Shown one piece after another: positions 5,036-5,074 of a stretch of DNA of 5,074 bases. The notes under the pieces are model-generated. The model worked only from the letters and a program-made list of their open reading frames with translations, was not told the DNA's origin and did no database searches. Numbering within the stretch: position 1 is the stretch's first letter; each line of letters begins with the position of its first letter. Position numbers and translations under genes: made by a program. Source of the DNA: Bacteroidales bacterium (GTDB lineage Bacteria > Bacteroidota > Bacteroidia > Bacteroidales > NBLH01); NCBI GenBank assembly GCA_029210905.1, contig JARGGF010000442.1, positions 1 to 5,074 on the forward strand, given 5' to 3'.

Positions 5036-5074
5036 GTTCAAATGGGAGGTTTGGGAATTTGAAAAAATGACAAT
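5016..5074 (+). repeat. Cassette-flanking direct repeat, downstream copy (runs out of the window)
   Basis: This copy reads AATGCCCTGCTTTTTTATT, then TTCAAATGGGAGGTTTGGG and an A-rich tail. The part 5042-5074 equals 2803-2835 at 29 of 33 positions. It lacks the 19-base internal duplication of the upstream copy. It is cut by the window end, so its full length is unknown. It overlaps the terminator of the lipoprotein gene. Confidence 0.7.

Noticed and set aside
2754..5074. Flanking repeats as ends of an insertion sequence
   Set aside because: They are direct, not inverted, and no transposase is encoded between them.

Overview
The window looks like a piece of a Bacteroidota chromosome, most likely a marine or anaerobic Bacteroidales/Marinilabiliales-type organism. 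The rank is inferred from several signs: high A+T content, few convincing Shine-Dalgarno sites, a TAnnTTTG-type -7 box upstream of one gene, a signal peptide ending in VFA|Q, and the Bacteroidota flavour of an RHS core (DHLGNTRV, YYPFGM, WYDYGARFYD, IDPLAEKY, YVYAANNP).

Left part (1-2540), minus strand. Bases 1-518 hold the start of a multi-pass membrane protein that runs out of the window, probably the membrane domain of a sensor histidine kinase. About 690 bases without a recognisable gene follow, with two hairpins that suit termination of the next minus-strand gene. Bases 1205-2437 encode a 410-residue exported protein of unknown function with an 11-residue DSL repeat behind its signal peptide.

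Right part (2750-5074), plus strand. This is a polymorphic-toxin style cassette. An RHS core fragment without its YD-repeat shell, and without any start codon at its open 5' end, reads into a toxin-like domain carrying the zinc-protease motif HEVGGHG. The two halves share one reading frame and are separated only by a single TAA at 3578-3580, which falls inside a calcium-loop-like motif. The toxin end overlaps by 19 bases a gene for a small predicted lipoprotein, the best candidate for an immunity protein. The last codons of that lipoprotein gene run into a structured repeat with two mutually exclusive hairpins, followed by an intrinsic terminator.

A similar sequence of about 60-80 bases occurs both upstream of the cassette (2754-2835) and at the window end (5016-5074). 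The cassette is therefore bracketed by direct repeats, as expected for a silent, exchangeable RHS C-terminal module in an array. No tRNA, rRNA, CRISPR array or transposase was seen.
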